From positions 676,118-740,117 of the forward strand of contig NW_026945731.1 in NCBI RefSeq assembly GCF_034702125.1: a stretch of 64,000 nucleotides of DNA, written 5' to 3'. The DNA is from Engraulis encrasicolus. Taxonomy: Eukaryota; Chordata; Actinopteri; Clupeiformes; Engraulidae. Below, piece after piece: positions 24,501-34,800 of the stretch. Under the pieces are notes generated by a model. That model saw nothing but the letters and a program-made list of their open reading frames with translations. It did not search any database and had not been told where the DNA came from. Numbering within the stretch: the stretch's first letter is position 1; every line of letters begins with the position of its first letter. Made by a program: the position numbers and the translations under genes.

Positions 24501-24518
24501 ATTAAACTAGGTTATTGA
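18543..24518 (+). CDS. Gag-Pol polyprotein of the Ty3/Gypsy element
   Basis: 1991 codons in one frame with no gag/pol frameshift. Residues 1-100 resemble the N-terminal part of PNMA proteins (Leu-x-x-Trp-Cys, then a VEDIEKTL and GRVRVRGR pattern). Residues 155-345 form a PNMA-type capsid region (RRRIMECLRGPAL is visible). A CCHC knuckle follows at C456, C459, H464, C469. Aspartic protease: LDSGS with D546. Reverse transcriptase: D933 in VLDLRSGYYQI and YLDD at 995-998. RNase H: D1167 (TDAS) and D1234 (TDNN). Integrase: a His/Cys zinc region at about 1420-1465, then D1492, D1551 and E1587, spaced D-35-E. The last 200 residues are an acidic, Ser-rich tail without a chromodomain. All catalytic residues I checked are present, so the protein could be functional. 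The start is the first Met after the leader. It should act in cytoplasmic particles and, for integrase, in the nucleus. Confidence 0.95.
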   Translation: MDITSVQSELATELREWCQGEFLNEDNALLALVPKGYEVEDIEKTLATVKAWGRVRVRGRRFNTKLDRLSVLCETKEKIDPTKVPSEVKSLTAEEFWPVIVAGERPDPDEANQTPLKNLLDASASNSSAESIIRAVGDVLSKIEKPSGENSSYRRLRMFSGTLPTPVGEEALEHWLEQARLMVEESDCSSKEKRRRIMECLRGPALAVVKAVRTAEADVTPAECLDAIESAFGAAESGEDLYFEFRLLQQGKDEKLSDFLRRLEQSLTKVVSKGGIPPSRVDLVRVEQLLRGAIHSDLMLIQLKIRERKLKPPKFLELLAEIRAEEEYAAARVKLSSSVHRVHANKEVDSRQTEILTLKAEIKELKSLFAAMNTKPCQEVSDDDKELSPVPVSVAESCENAEVAALKKQVRRLQNKLTKGPKDSQAPANALRVQPSKPAHNSQKPQKVKASDECICYRCGEQGHFANKCQNAENQSKVIQKLIQSLKKAKTGQSPSPEAKSPETVCLSRKSEVAEAGGSQFPKGLIGPPSVVHIRVNGHPCEAVLDSGSQITIIFETWYKQHLPDVPINPVSGLAIWGLSENSYPYLGYVVVDMEFPECISGSKESISVLALICPGPRTPDQIPVILGTNASLFKRLAKICRETAGVDIAQTLGIRTEEVVQPSPELGEGEEDVGCIQWMGPGPLTLPAGRVCQAICQVMTEKSFDQEVLMVDASPTVPLPAGLLLQPMVVPGPEVNVNHFRVIVRNESVRDTVLPVGTVMGNLCPADAVRPALQSKKTSSTEVTERFDPSLIDFGDSPIPEHWKSRLRNKLSERANAFSLHEWDVGLARGVEHHIRLSDTRPFRERSRRLAPADIEDVRRHLRDLLNSGIIKESRSPYASPIVVARKKNGSVRMCIDYRTLNTRTVPDQYTTPRIDDALDCLTGSRWFSVLDLRSGYYQIAMAEPDKEKTAFICPLGFYEFERMPQGITGAPATFQRLMERAVGDMNLLQVLVYLDDLIVFGKSLEEHEERLLKVLDRLEEVGLKLSLDKCQFCQPKVKYVGHIISADGIATDPDKVQAVTNWPQPTDLKSLRSFLGFCGYYRRFVANYSAIIRPLTELTKGYAPTQKGKRNVKEKDKTYFKDSEPFGDRWDQSCTDAFRRIIQCLTQAPVLAFADANKPYILHTDASLKGLGAVLYQEHPEGLRPVAYASRRVSATEQRYPVHQLEFLALKWAIVDKFHDYLYGAKFTVLTDNNPLTYVLTTAKLNATGHRWLAALATYDFDIKYRPGKSNIDADLLSRIMAEGTEIPQSGVKSICQRVCATDNAGTPHRYVDQLGASPECIPEVFAFPTHLNLYSLKQMSRSELLEAQQKDDNIRRVMEAMRDGKWPNDKELPYELTLFKRERDRLALKDGLLHRTSERPSGELVTQLVLPAEFRRAVLRSLHDDMGHLGGERLFDLLRSRFYWPKMAADAEQYAKDCGECVLRKTPCKRAAPLHQIKSSGPMDLVCIDFLSMEPDSKGISNVLVVTDHFTRYAQAFPARNQKALTVAKILVEKYFVHYGLPCRIHSDQGRDFESKLIRELLMILGVRKSRTTPYHPQGDPQPERFNRTLLSMLATLGHEKKRSWSQHIPYVVHAYNSTKCDSTGFSPYLLMFGREAKLPVDLCFGTSVDGAGDRHHSKYVEKLKKDLQKAYELANKSSDKTHQRNKRAYDQKVRFQTVDIGDRVLLRNLGLKGKHKLESRWNSVPYVVVGRLPNLPVYKVRPEDGKGGVKTMHRDHLLPISQSLRMPDVKGPEQLPVRPQTRLQKRTRTTERSKRTVERTPDMDNDDTDSSSEMEYGRTRGSYWRGLRELLPKEAHREPSAADTRRDDDPEVQEPIEEDERVSSDHEEEIVVEEEPERVSDHDESPKPDQDQDEESSQAEDDVSRNASDTDLSDSEPDQVHQVVEIPVKTPRGKSSTPFKVERDLRSSSRSRRPVKPVIRLTYDEPGKASDTPITIVHKGIVIKLGY

Positions 24519-24581
24519 TGCTAAAAGTAGTTTAATAATCTTTCCTTACTGTGTGTGTCTCATGAGGACATGCAGACAGTT

Positions 24582-24594
24582 AGAAGGGGGAGGA
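24582..24594 (+). promoter_or_regulatory. Polypurine tract of the Gypsy element
   Basis: AGAAGGGGGAGGA lies directly before the 3' LTR, the position and composition expected for plus-strand DNA priming. Confidence 0.85.
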
Positions 24595-24869
24595 TGTAGC
24601 CCTGTGAGAATTTAATATCCTTTAATAATAAATAGTTGGTATAATAAATACTTTCAATAAATACTGTTCATAATTAGAATAAATAAGTTCTAGTTTAAAA
24701 GGTTAAAATATTAAGAGCTTTGATAATGAGAGTTCATTACATTGGGAGTGTGGTGACGTCATGTTTAAAACGAGGATGTAATGTAATATGCATTGAGAGT
24801 TTCTTGAATGTATATTTTTGTTTGCTTTACTATTATTTTCTGAAGGGTTTAAATGTCTGAAAGATGTAT

Positions 24870-25019
24870 GGAATAGCGGACGACGAGGTGTCCCGATATC
24901 AAGGGAAATAATGGACGAGGCGGAGCGTTCTAAACAGCCCGACGGCGCAGCCGAAGGGCTGTTCGCTTCGCCAAGTCCATTTTCCCTTGATATCGGGACA
25001 CCTCGTCGTCCGCTATTCC
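24870..25019. repeat. Perfect 39 bp-arm hairpin
   Basis: The inverted arms 24870-24908 and 24981-25019 are identical in reverse complement, and the loop side can extend the stem with bulges (GGCGGAGCG and CGCTTCGCC). RNA or single-stranded DNA from here would fold strongly. Confidence 0.95.
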
Positions 25020-25197
25020 GCTTATCACCCGGTTACCAGCATTTAAGTATTAATTTATTAATATGTTGATCTAAGGCTTCGTGAGAAAGTAGATTCACCA
25101 CTGCGCTTGGTGCGTTGCCATGGGCACCACTTCCTAATCTAGTGAGACGCGCCTCTATCGGAGGCATGTAAGGACGCGCGCAGAATGTTGGTGACTT

Positions 25198-25355
25198 GAC
25201 AACCAAATGCAATAGAATTGACGACTGGGTTTTTGACTTGACAACCAGATGCGATAGAATTAGTAACAGGGTCTTGACTAGACAACCAGATGCGATAGAA
25301 CTAACGACGCGGTCTTGACTAGACAACCAGATGCGATAGAACTAGTAACGGCACT
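25198..25355. repeat. 41 bp tandem repeat, four copies
   Basis: GACAACCA occurs at 25198, 25240, 25281 and 25322, each followed by a variant of GATGCGATAGAA. It lies inside the 3' LTR insertion. Confidence 0.92.
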
Positions 25356-26695
25356 TCGCCAGAAAGTTAGAGAAGAAGCAACTTGGACGCCCGCACGCCC
25401 GCATTACATCATAGGTGTCCTGCTACCGGGGAATAAAGGACACCTGCTCAGCCAATCAGAAGACGTTGCATCTGCTCACTGGGTGATAAGTTTATATTAA
25501 TGTCAGAGAAGTTTCTGAAGATGCATAATATTTCGTTATGTCTTAATTTCTGTAACCAATCAGAAGCTAGAGAGTGGAGAGGTCGCAGGAAGTGTAGTAG
25601 TTGAGACTTGGAGCAGAAGGAGAAACCGGAGAAACTGATGTGTGCATGTGAAGCCGGATTCCGTGAAGATAAGTTAAAATGGAAATGTGTAACCCATGTA
25701 TTTCTGACCAGTAGACATAGTAGTAACAGAAGTGAACAACGAGTGAGCTTATTTCGTTGCTACAATGACTTTGGGACTGTTTAAGAAGACCTACTGCCAC
25801 TCGCGGTAAAAGTTCAGGCAGTCGCCATTCATGTTAATGTAAGCTTTCATTGTGAGTTAGCTTTGTCGTGTGCTTTCGAAAACGGACATTGTTCGCCAGT
25901 CCGGAGAACAAGTTGTGTCGCGTGAGGAGCCAGAGGACATTGTCTAATCCATGGGAGAAGTTTACAGCCGTCGAAAACATCGTTTGGAGACAAGGTGTCG
26001 AGGTGCGGTGCAACACGCGTTGTGCATGCATGCAGCTCGTGGACGCTGCGCTGCGTGTGCTTGCTGGAGCAAGGAACCTTTTCTCTCATTCACCATCACG
26101 TCTCGTTTGCCGTCTACTCTGAGTAATTCTACGCACTCAAGCATCTCTACTTCTTCTAAGCGCTGACTTTGGGGTATTTTAGTAGTTTGCCGGCTTAAGT
26201 TTCCTTTTGTATTTTCTATTACTGAGTATTTACAAGTGTATTACTGTGAAGGTATTTGAATGTGATATTGATTCATGGTTTGAATAACTGAAAGGTATTT
26301 TGGTTTAAGCTGAACTAAGGAATATATCTAACGTTTATTTAAAGCTATACCCAAGGGGTAAAGGATATTTTTGGTTTATAACTGAAAGAGAGTGAACTAT
26401 TTACAATTCATCTAAACTTAATTAATTTATGTATGTGTGTGTTTTATGTGTGAATTTAAAGTAAAGTAACATTTATTTTAAAACTGACTGATTTACTTAT
26501 TAAAACCAAAGGTATAACCTAATAACTTATTAGTTATAAAGGACTTAGGGTAGCTAAACCCCTGTGTAATTCCCTGTAAGGAGCAAAGGGGCGCTACATT
26601 CTGATAAATGTTCTACATGCATCCGTCTGGAGCACGACTCACATCAGACAGAACAAATGGTTCAAATTACAATACAGTCAAAGTCAGAAGTCAAA

Positions 26696-27276
26696 GGGTG
26701 AATCCCATTACAACCCTTAGCCCTACGCCGATCCCCTTTGCCTCCGTTTTGCGCGTCCACGTGTAGGCGTAGTGCCATCCCGATTCACGTTCAGACAGAG
26801 GGGTAGGGGTTCGGCGAAGGGCTTTCATTCCCTCTGCGCGGAGATTTTCAGACACCTCACTCCACGGACGGAGGGCTTCGACAGATTTCCCTGAATGCAT
26901 TGCGATTGCGTTTAAAAATGGGCGGCAAACCGCGGCATCCACAACAGCACACAAGATTAAGTATTTTCGCCGCAATTGTCGGTTTTAAAGTGGTAATAAT
27001 TATTCCATTGTACTAAGGTTAACATTGTCCTAATGTGTGATGGACCTTTTCTCCGTGAAACGCACATGAAAAAAAATCTATTTTTAACGCTATTAACGTC
27101 AACCTAATGCATGGAATTAGTGACAGCTGTGAGTGTCATTCCGTGATTGTTGAAGGGGCATCCCAATCCATAGGGGTTGCGTTTCAAGCCCTACACCTTT
27201 GCGGCTTTGTTTGAAAGCACGAGGGGCAAGAGGAAGGCAAAGGGGTTGGGGTGGAGATTAGTAATGGGAAAGGCCC
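26696..27276. mobile_element. 581 bp inverted-end element, probably Harbinger-like
   Basis: The left end GGGTGAATCCCATTAC and the inverse of the right end, GGGCCTTTCCCATTAC, match imperfectly. Further CCCCTTTGCC phrases match inside both ends. AAA flanks both sides. GGG-starting ends with a 3 bp duplication are compatible with PIF/Harbinger, but the ends are decayed and the target is low-complexity. No transposase frame. Confidence 0.5.
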
Positions 27277-27299
27277 AAACTATCTCCATCATTATGTAG

Positions 27300-27480
27300 T
27301 ACAAGTGCATCCCCTCCCTCTTCCTCTCTCCCACCAACCTCCTCCCACCTCCTCCTTGATGGCAGTGCACACCCCCTCCCCTCCCTCTCCCACCAACCTC
27401 CTCCCACCTCCTCCTTGATGGCAGTGCACACCCCCTCCCCTCCCTCTCCCACCTCCTCCTTGATGGCAGTGCACACCCCC
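27300..27480. repeat. C-rich minisatellite, about three copies
   Basis: Units of about 60 bp containing CCTCCTCCTTGATGGCAGTGC and ACACCCCCTCCCCTCCCTC. The array is cut at 27480 by the BEL element and its CCCCCTCCCCTCCCTC phrase resumes at 35990. Confidence 0.9.
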
Positions 27481-28558
27481 TGTTTCGGAATTCCCCCCGA
27501 ACAGGGCATCAAACAGCAGCAGGCGGAAATAACTCTTATGGGTTCTTTATTTTCTTTGTGTTAATTTCTTAGTTCATTTTTTCCATAGTTTTTTGGTTAG
27601 TTCCCATACAGTCTTTAGGTTATTAACCTGCAGATCCCAAATACAAGAGTACAAGAAAATAGCGAGTCAACTTTGTGCACATATAAACCAGCAATATTAT
27701 CTAAACATCTAGAAAGTTCATAAATAAGTGTGCAGCATGAGTCATGAGACCCCACAAACATGATAGCCAGGTAGCCATATGCAGAAACATTAATGCAACA
27801 TCAAACAGCATCAAGACATTATGATTAAAGTACATAGCATTGCACAATAAACATAGCACTGCATAACCCAATTTAGATATTTAAATGACATTCAACATTA
27901 CATAAGCAGTTCTACACTACAGCTACCAGAATGCATTGCTACCAGTTAACCCAAAGATTAGAGTACAAATTAGAAAGCTGAGCTGGTGCAGCTCCAATAT
28001 TAAAATTAACCCTCATGTATTTGACCATAAATAATCAGACTTAACCTGCCCCACTAATCAAAGCCAAGAGAACAAACAATATAAAGCAGTCCATTGCAGT
28101 ACTACAGTTAATTCAATCAGTAGTGAATCACCAGAAAACGGAAGAGAGCCGAACTACACTACCCATAATTCCGTTCGCTGCACCAAGAATCAGCTGGCTA
28201 ATGTTGCTACAAACACCACTCGCGACGGCAACAACAGTGCGAGTATCGAGCTCAAACAGTTTAGAGTTACGAGCGGCAAGCTTACAAAAGAGACAGTTAA
28301 CCACAAGTTGATTTACACATTTAAAATACCATTAAACTACCGCAGCTTAGAGAAGTGAGAGACAGCGGACTTACCATTGGCGAGCTGCTTGTTTGATGAA
28401 AACGCCATTAAGGATTTTGGACTTCCCGCTGCATTTAAGCACGCATGCGTTTTGACGCCTGGGATTTCATTGGATCACCCCGGTAAGTCCTCTCCCTCTC
28501 ACTCAAGCCACGTATAGGATAAACACCTCCCCTTTGCAAATACCCAGTGAACGCAACA
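27481..28558 (-). repeat. 3' LTR of the BEL/Pao element
   Basis: 1078 bp, near-identical to 34912-35989. The adjoining interior, read on the minus strand, is AAGTGGGAGG, a short polypurine tract at 28559-28568. Confidence 0.95.
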
Positions 28559-28816
28559 CCTCCCACTTGACCGAATTGTTCCTGGATACAGTGAGGTCAC
28601 AATCATATTTCATCAAAGTTTTTTTTTTTTTTTTTTCTCATAGCACCCAAGTGTCTCATTTGATTCTTTGTGTGGTGCAATGTGGCGCTATGAAAAGGCG
28701 GCAGCGTTCAGCGTACACCGCATGTTTGTGTGTGCAATGGGCAGGCAGCGGCAGCGTTCAGCGTGCACCGTGCGTGTGTGCGTATTTATTGTGTAAACAG
28801 CGGCAGCTGGGGGATT
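28559..28816. other. 3' untranslated part of the BEL element
   Basis: Contains an 18-base T run at about 28619 and an imperfect duplication of GCGGCAGCGTTCAGCG (about 28698 and 28747). No coding signal. Confidence 0.7.
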
Positions 28817-31800
28817 TTAGTCTTCCACAGGAAGAAGGACGACCAGCCTTCTTACATCTCTCCTGATGACCACCGTGGGCATCGGAGAGCAGCTTTTCTT
28901 ACGGTAACCTGCCTGGGAAGCCGGAGTGCCAGCGCAAGTGGTGATGTCTGCATCTCGGACAACCCCTTTGTTGTCAGGGTAGACCGACAGAATTCGGCCT
29001 AGGCGAAACTGGCTCCTCAAGGCGTTGGGGTCAGCGACCCAAACTAGGTCGCCGACTTGAACATTCCTCTCAGACCTGTGCCACTTCTGTCGGATGAAGA
29101 GGTTTGGGCCGGCAAGCTCTCTCCACTTAGCCCAGAAACGATCCACCCCAATTTGGATGGCTCGCAGCCGGCGCCAGGAATGAGTCGCGAGGACGAGGCT
29201 AGAGGTGTCACCTCCAGGCGACGCTCGGCCCAGGATGAGAGAGTTCGGGGTTAAATACTCAATGGAGTTTTCTTGCTCTTGGGCTCTAGCATCTATTGGA
29301 CGTTCGTTTGTCAGGTTGGCTGCCTGATACAAAAGGGTTTGGAGTTCTCCCCATGTGAGAGAACCTGTGGTTCCGCCAAGGCTCATAAGCGCCCTCTTCA
29401 AGAGCTTAACAGCTGCCTCTGCAGCTCCATTTCTATGGGGTGCGTCTGCAGGATGAAACTCCCACTTCCACTCAGTACCATTTTTGGCGGCCACAGTCTC
29501 GATGGGCAAGGCTTGGAGACAATCAAGGTACTTGTAAAGTTGCAGAAGGGCTGGTTTAGCGCCAATGAAGTTGGTCCCTCGATCAGACCATAGTTTTCTG
29601 GGATGCCCCCTGAGGGCGACGAAGCGGGAGTAAGCCTGGAGAAAGCTTTCTGCAGACTGGTCATCCGTGAGGTCCGCATGGACTGCTCGGGAGGCCATAC
29701 AGCAGTAGACAATACCCCAGACTTTCTTTGTGGTTCTTCGCTTAACAGAGTCCTTCACTTCAAAGGGGCCAAAGAGATCAAGGGTAGTGAACTCAAATGG
29801 ACTGGCTCTTTGGGTGCGTTCTGGAGGTAGATCGCTCATCACTTGTTGGCAGAGTTGAGCCCTTCGCTTGATACAAGTGATGCAATCGTTAAGTATTTTC
29901 TTAACCAGCCTCCGTCCCTGCGTGATCCAAGCTTTCTTCCGTGTTCGTAGGAGGGTGGCGGCAACACCTTCATGATTTTCTTCATGGGCCTCTCTGACTA
30001 GCAGGGTTGCAAGCCACGATTGGTATGGGATCAATGGCACAGCAATTTTGTCCTCGTCCCAGCTTTGGACCCTTCCTCCGCAGATGAAGAGACCAGTTAC
30101 ATCATCTCTCTGGACGACCAGACGATCAAGAGTTGTGTCTTGAAACTTGATTCCATCTTGAGCCTCCAGAGCCAGGAATTTGAATGCAACTGCTCTCTCT
30201 TCAGCTGACAGGTAAGTACTTTCCTCCCACTTTGAGCAGCCAGGGGTTCTGGAGGGTCTACGCAGCCAGAAGTCCACTGCCCTCTTCAGCCAGCCGATAG
30301 AGCCACACAAACGAGTCAGGGAGCTGATTCTTTCGGGCTTGACCAGCTTCACAAGGGCCACGATGGATGGGCTTGACCATTTGAAGGTTTGATCTTCTGC
30401 TGCTATGACCGCCGCAGAGAAAGCCTTCCTTTGGAGGCCTCCAATCTCTTCAGAGACAGAGGGGAGGATTTCTCTGGCAGTTTTCACGGGCCAGCTTTCG
30501 AAGGGAAGCTTGAGAAATCCAGGGCCTTCTTGCCAGGCTGATCCTTCAGCAAGGTCCTCAGGGGTAGACCCCCTTGTGATGAGATCGGCAATGTTTTCTT
30601 TTCCTTCGACCCATCTCCAGTTGTCGACAGACCCTGCTTTTTGGATTTCTCCGATCCGATTGGCAAAGAATGTCTGATAGCCATAGCTATCCTTTTGGAT
30701 AGCTGCTAGAATCGTCTGGCTGTCGACAAAATGGATCCATCTGTCGACCTGGATATGACAATGTTTTTCAAAGTAGGTCTTCAAGCGTGTAGCGAACACA
30801 GCGCCGCATAGCTCCGCCTTGATAACATCACCCTTTTGGTCTAGTGGGGTGAGTTTAGCTTTAGACTCGACCAGCTTTACAACAACTTTGCCTTCTACTG
30901 TCTCCCAGCGAAGATAGAGCACTGCTCCATAAGAAGCTTCACTGCCGTCAGAGAATGTGATCCCCATGGGCCGGCCCAGGGCTCCATGGGGTGTAAGGCT
31001 CCTGGCAAATTTCACCTGGCTGAGTCTTACACACTGCTCGAACAGTGTTATTGCAGCTTCTCGGAGATGCTGAGGGAGAGGCTCATCCCAGGTGTCCTTG
31101 GCAGGACGGTCTTTTCCAGCCTCCTGAAAGGACTGCCTTACAAGCATGACTCCCCGTTGCTTGATGGGGGAGGCTAAGCCAATGGGATCGTAAAACCCTG
31201 CAATCTGACTCAGTAGCATTCGTCGGGTAAGAGGGTCAGGGGTGCCTTCCCTGACCTCCTTTTCTTGCAGGTCTAGCCCAGTCCTCATTTTTCCTCGTCG
31301 CTTTGAGAAGTTGACAGATGTGAGTAAGTGCAGGTTGTCCGTCTCAGGCTCATAACCTACACCAAGAGCCTTGTTTTCCTCATCCTGCATTTGGTTTGGG
31401 AGGATCAACATTTTAGGCTCTGCCGTCCTGTGGTCGCAGGAGCTGGTGGGATCCTCTCCCCTCCCACTTTGGCCAGTCAGGACCCAAGGTTTGAGTAAGA
31501 AGCCTCCTGCTTGTAGGATTTCTTCCACTCTTTTAGTCATCTTGATCAAGGCTTGGAGGTCATCATGGGATGTTAAGATGTCATCGACGTAGCAGTCCTC
31601 GGTCAAGATGCGACGCTCTGCAAGCATGGTTGCAAACTGGGGCAGGTTGGCAGTTTCCCTCAGGGCCACCTGAGCGATGCAGCCGGCAGGCTTGTCTCCG
31701 ATGTTGACTCTGACGACAGCATACTCGCCGATTTCCTCCTTGGGGTCATCCCTCCAGAGGAACCGATGGAGATGTACATCTCCGAGGGCCGCATACAATC

Positions 31801-34800
31801 CACTTCTAAACCTTAGGAGGACACCTCGGATAGGGTTAAGAACGTCGGGTCCTTTGTGGAGCATGTTGTTTAGGCTCATGCCTTTGAATTCCTGGCTACT
31901 GTTCCAGACTATTCGTACTGGCGTGGAGCTGGAGTGAGGATTGGGGGCGACCAGGTGACTGATGTACCATACTGGTCCATTCCAGTCCTTGATCTGCTGC
32001 CTGGTGAACTTGACAGCTGCTCCCCTTGTTACCATTTCATGGATTTGCTCAGCGTAGGCCGCCTTCCACAGGGGCTCTTTTGCCAGCCGCTCTTCAGCCT
32101 TCCGGAAGGTTGCTTCTACTGCTTTGCGATTGTCTGGCAAGATTTCTGGGTTAACCTTCCAAGGGTACGCAGCATCCCAGTGTGGGCTTACGCTGTGCTT
32201 GTCAGCCAGGACGTATGAAAGACAGTTCTTAATCTTTTCCAATTCTCTCTCCTCTCCGAGAGTCATTTCTTGGCCGCCAGGGGAGCACCTGCCACATCTA
32301 CAACCCCCGCACTTTGGCTCACACGCTGCTCCGATGCTGTCCCATTTGAACCAGTCCAGAACCTCATTTGTGCTGCTGAGCGTTACTGCTTGGGCCACAT
32401 CTCCATCCAGGTCTTCAGTGCCCAAAATGACCTCTTTGTATAGTTCTGAGGACGTTCTCATGGTGCGGGCGAAATGAGTTTCAGACTGGAGCAGTGTTAG
32501 ATCGACTGATTCAAAAAGGTTGGGGTGGGTCCCTGCAACTGTAACCCCTAACGGGCCATCCCAGAGGACGAGATCGCCCTCCCTCTTTGACGGTTGGGGA
32601 ACCAGGCGACCTTCTCGGTGGCTGATTAGAAGGTCAATCGTGCTGGGGCGGGTTAAGTCGGTTAAGGAGACACCAGGAAATATTTTTTGCAATTGCTCTG
32701 GCGTGACAGGGTGGCAGACTTCAGCGATGCTGTCAAGTCCGTAGCAGACCACCTTGTGTTCAGCAATCTCCCCCTTGGCAGTCTTGACTCTCAAACGGAG
32801 GCTGTACCTCTTGGTACTGACCTTTTTGGTCATCCCCCCGACCCCATGCACCATCAGTTGGATACTCTCACCGTTCAGTCCTAAGCGTCGAGCAGCAGAG
32901 TGAGTGATGTAATTTGTATCGGATGCAAGGTCTATTAGCGTGCCAATGAGCTGGCCAGCGTTTGTTGTGACGTCGAGGAGCATCATCACGACTGGATACT
33001 CCTCAGGTGCTTTTCCAGCGGAGCAGGTTACGGCAGAGGCTTTGTTTGAGAACGCTTTCCGGAATTCATCCCTCAGCTCAGGAGCAACCTTAGCTAGGAG
33101 TTCTTCCTGATGGGTGGTGAGACCCAACACTTTACTGCTGGCCTTACTTTTGGCCTCTTCCACAGGTATTGCTTTGGGACAGAGTAGGTAGTGGTGGAGC
33201 TCCTCCGAGCGGCAGTCTGCTTTAGTGCAAACAAACTTCCTGTTGTTACAGGCACTCTGCGCATGAAAGCAGAGGCATTCAGAGCACAGTTTGTGGGCAT
33301 TGAGGTGGGCCCTTTTTGCCTGGATGCTCATCCCTCTGAATGTGGCGCATGCATAGAGCCTACCAGCATGCTGCGTCTCAGAGCAGGCTGTGCACGAGTC
33401 TGACTGTGGCCTTGATGAGGATCCTCTTTGGCCAGAGGTGGCCTTGGAAAATGCCTTTTTGGCTCCCTTGTCCACTGGAGTCTTTGCCGGGGGGTTGCTT
33501 TCACCAAGGCCTTCGTCCAGTTGATCCAGCTCCTCCAGAATTGCCTCGTGCTTTTGAAGGAACAGTAGGAGGCTGTCAAAGTGGTTTTGTGGAGTGACCG
33601 CATTTAGTGGCTCAGCTTTAAACTCGATCCACTTTTCTTTTAGTGAACTTGGCAACTTCCTTTCAAGAGACTGAGCAACGAGGCGGTTCTTCACGATGTC
33701 CTCTTCTCCCAGGATGACCAGATTGCTCAGGGCTCGCTCCACTGCTTGGATCAGCTCAATCGTCTTTCGAGGGTTATTTCCCCTAACAGCGGGTAGACTT
33801 TCCACCTCCTCTGCTATTTTTAGGACAATTTTTGCCTTGTTGCCAAAACGATGATCCAGGCGCTTGACCATTTCCTCCACAGTCACGCAACTGGACAGGA
33901 CGAGGTCTCTCTTGACCTTTTCAGTTAGGCTTGCGAGCAGATGGAAGCGGGTGACCCCAGCAGTCCTCAGTGGATTCCCAAGCGTTTCAAGTTCAGTCCA
34001 CTCTGCCTTCCACTGATAGTAGTCAGTCATGTTGCCAGAGAAGATGGGTAAGCGTGTTCTTTCTAGGCTGATTTGCGGCTTTAAGATGGTAGGCAAACTT
34101 TGAGATGGCGGGGCTGCTGGGGCACTGGGCTGGTTGGACGCTGAGGTGCTGTGTTGGTCGAGGGATATCTGCACACTGGATTGGTTGCTTGTTTGCTGCA
34201 TGCCAGCTGCACTGGGCTCTGGTTTAGGCGTGCGGCTTGATTTCTTCCAGCGGAGCTCCCAGTCCCGCACTCTGCTTCTGAACTTATAGAGGAGCTGTTT
34301 GTGGGGGTTGACCTTGTCTGACACAATACGCTCCCAAGCTAGCACCTTTTGCTCAAGGTCGTGGATGGTTTCCCAGAGGCCTTCACGGTGGGAATCAAAG
34401 TCATTCTCAGTCATGTCATCGAAACTTATGGCCTCCACCTCCTTGCATTTCTCCTCTGTGCCATCAACATGCTGCTGGATTTCGGAGCCGGCGAATTTGG
34501 TCCATAGGGTGTCCCGGGCTAACTGAAAAGCCTCTCTGAAAACAGTGAACATCTGTCCAATTCTGTCATTGGTCTTGCCTGCCTCCTCTTCGCCACCATC
34601 GATCTCAGCCAAGGCCTCCAAGAGTGTTGAGGCAGCATCATGCGCTCTGTCGAAGTCAGCGCTTATTGCACGCATTTCCTCTATGAGTGCTCCTTTTTCG
34701 AATATGTCCACTCCCAGGGACATTTTGTTTGCCCTCCTGGTGAAGGTGGCCTGTGTACTGGCCCTTTTCCCTTTCAGAGAAACGATTTCAGGCGACTCCA

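Larger units (their letters stand above)
24868..25491. mobile_element. 624 bp insertion in the 3' LTR with strong hairpin
   Basis: The block interrupts the sequence AAGATGT/TTATATTAA that is continuous in the 5' LTR. Its first part is a hairpin: 24870-24908 (starting GGAATAGCGGACGACGAGG) pairs perfectly over 39 bp with 24981-25019, and pairing continues imperfectly inward. Next, CTTATCACCCGG at about 25022 is the inverse of CTGGGTGATAAG at 25479-25490, making a second foldback. Between them stand four 41 bp tandem units. No coding frame of known type and no clear target duplication. Family not recognised. Confidence 0.85.
16990..26598 (+). mobile_element. Complete Ty3/Gypsy LTR retrotransposon (PNMA-like Gag)
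   Basis: Two LTRs beginning TGTAGCCC and ending GCGCTACA enclose one open gag-pol frame. TTCT lies immediately outside each LTR (16986-16989 and 26599-26602), a 4 bp target duplication. A primer-binding site and polypurine tract are in the expected places. The order protease, reverse transcriptase, RNase H, integrase is that of Ty3/Gypsy. The LTRs differ by scattered substitutions (for example GGAATGTGGTGATG in the 5' LTR and GGAGTGTGGTGACG in the 3' LTR) plus a 624 bp insertion in the 3' LTR. The insertion therefore seems fairly recent, and the frame remains fully open. No envelope frame is present. Confidence 0.96.
24595..26598 (+). repeat. 3' LTR of the Gypsy element, 2004 bp with insertion
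   Basis: Same ends as the 5' LTR. It is longer because 24868-25491 is absent from the 5' LTR; outside that block the two align with scattered single-base differences and small indels. Confidence 0.95.
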
